Shown: piece after piece, positions 63,940 to 64,000 of the stretch
Numbering within the stretch: position 1 is the first letter of the stretch
Layout of the letters: every line of letters starts with the position of its first letter
Source of the DNA: Azospirillum sp. RU38E
GTDB taxonomy: Bacteria > Pseudomonadota > Alphaproteobacteria > Azospirillales > Azospirillaceae
Length of the DNA: 64,000 nucleotides
Assembly: GCF_900188385.1 (NCBI RefSeq)
Contig: NZ_FZOI01000007.1
Span: 147,821-211,820 of the forward strand
Direction of reading: 5' to 3'
Translations under genes and position numbers: made by a program
The notes under the pieces: model-generated
The model's database searches: none
What the model saw: only the letters and a program-made list of their open reading frames with translations
What the model was told of the DNA's origin: nothing

Positions 63940-64000
63940 CTAAAATTCGGGATTGAAGGAGGTTTTGATGGTTCGAGTTAAGCAGGGGAAGGTCACGGCA
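63915..64000 (+). mobile_element. Probable insertion sequence end (continues beyond window)
   Basis: Recombinase similarity stops close to 63915, where the sequence turns AT-richer (gaaaagtggagagccattgacc in part). A ribosome site GAAGGAGG and a new rightward start codon follow. This is what an IS inserted into the recombinase would look like. The inverted repeats and family cannot be confirmed because the other end is outside the window. Confidence 0.45.
63968..64000 (+). CDS. Start of an ORF running off the window, possible transposase
   Basis: ATG at 63968 with GAAGGAGG five bases upstream; the visible residues are MVRVKQGKVTA. Eleven residues are too few to assign a family. Position inside a disrupted recombinase suggests a transposase or its accessory protein. 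Confidence 0.4.
   Translation, partial: MVRVKQGKVTA

Overview
The window is a GC-rich chromosomal segment of an alphaproteobacterium. The best fit is a Rhodospirillales/Azospirillaceae-type organism. This rests on an MCP that ends in a PilZ domain (as in Azospirillum Tlp1), a ptsP/aspartokinase neighbourhood, DUF2336 and DUF2889 genes, an XRE regulator upstream of metK, and GG-N10-GC (sigma-54-like) promoters. No database search was possible, so genus is inference. Most of the window is stable housekeeping sequence. The accessory signals are dispersed structured repeats, a low-GC glycosyltransferase/methyltransferase pair, and a damaged serine recombinase with a probable IS end at the right edge.

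Layout. 1-4.3 kb: 3' part of polA, then a leftward yceI / cytochrome b561 / yceI operon. 4.3-11 kb: sucCD, cmk, an AT-richer glycosyltransferase-methyltransferase pair, and rpsA. 11-13.1 kb: a lipoprotein, a DUF882 protein and an orphan response regulator without its phospho-acceptor Asp. 13.1-18.6 kb: a divergent cluster of methyltransferase, GT4, 6-pyruvoyl-tetrahydropterin-synthase-like protein and MDR dehydrogenase (leftward), and CDP-alcohol phosphatidyltransferase with a RibBA-like protein (rightward). 18.7-24.9 kb: an Ala/Pro-rich protein behind a sigma-54-type promoter, gshB, a SirB1-type protein, a TetR regulator, pterin dehydratase, a zincin, a ribbon-helix-helix protein and DUF2889. 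25.3-27.8 kb: pyrF, trpF, an acetyltransferase and DUF924. 27.8-34.4 kb: MCP-PilZ, CCA-adding enzyme, DUF2336 and a diguanylate cyclase. 34.4-38 kb: a HAD nucleotidase, dapD, dapE and a membrane protein. 38-40.9 kb: thiOSGE behind a TPP riboswitch. 41-45.5 kb: a second MCP, trmB, metK and an XRE regulator. 46.3-51.2 kb: ptsP, a nitronate-monooxygenase-like flavoprotein and lysC. 51.3-53.6 kb: a small membrane protein, ubiG and an unknown protein behind a second sigma-54-type promoter. 53.6-54.2 kb: three tandem tRNA-Gly(GCC) genes. 54.4-56.7 kb: cnoX, a LON-domain protein, a Trm112-like protein and DUF971. 57-60.7 kb: a TPR-GAF histidine kinase and a SpoU-type methylase. 61-62 kb: a small secreted protein and gpt. 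62.2 kb to the end: two tandem tRNA-Arg(ACG) genes, a truncated serine recombinase and a probable IS end.

The most unusual signal is a family of about 150-bp interspersed repeats (copies at 24967, 53619, 56763, 60685, 60767 and 60918). Each has the same order of hairpins. Loops and linkers are conserved and stems differ by compensating changes, while the outermost hairpins vary freely. A second, unrelated 103-bp repeat occurs twice (19959 and 45907) with only three differences. The 13.1-18.6 kb cluster looks like an uncharacterised pathway that could start from GTP or a pterin: its PTPS-like protein has lost catalytic residues, and its RibBA-like protein keeps only the GTP cyclohydrolase II half.
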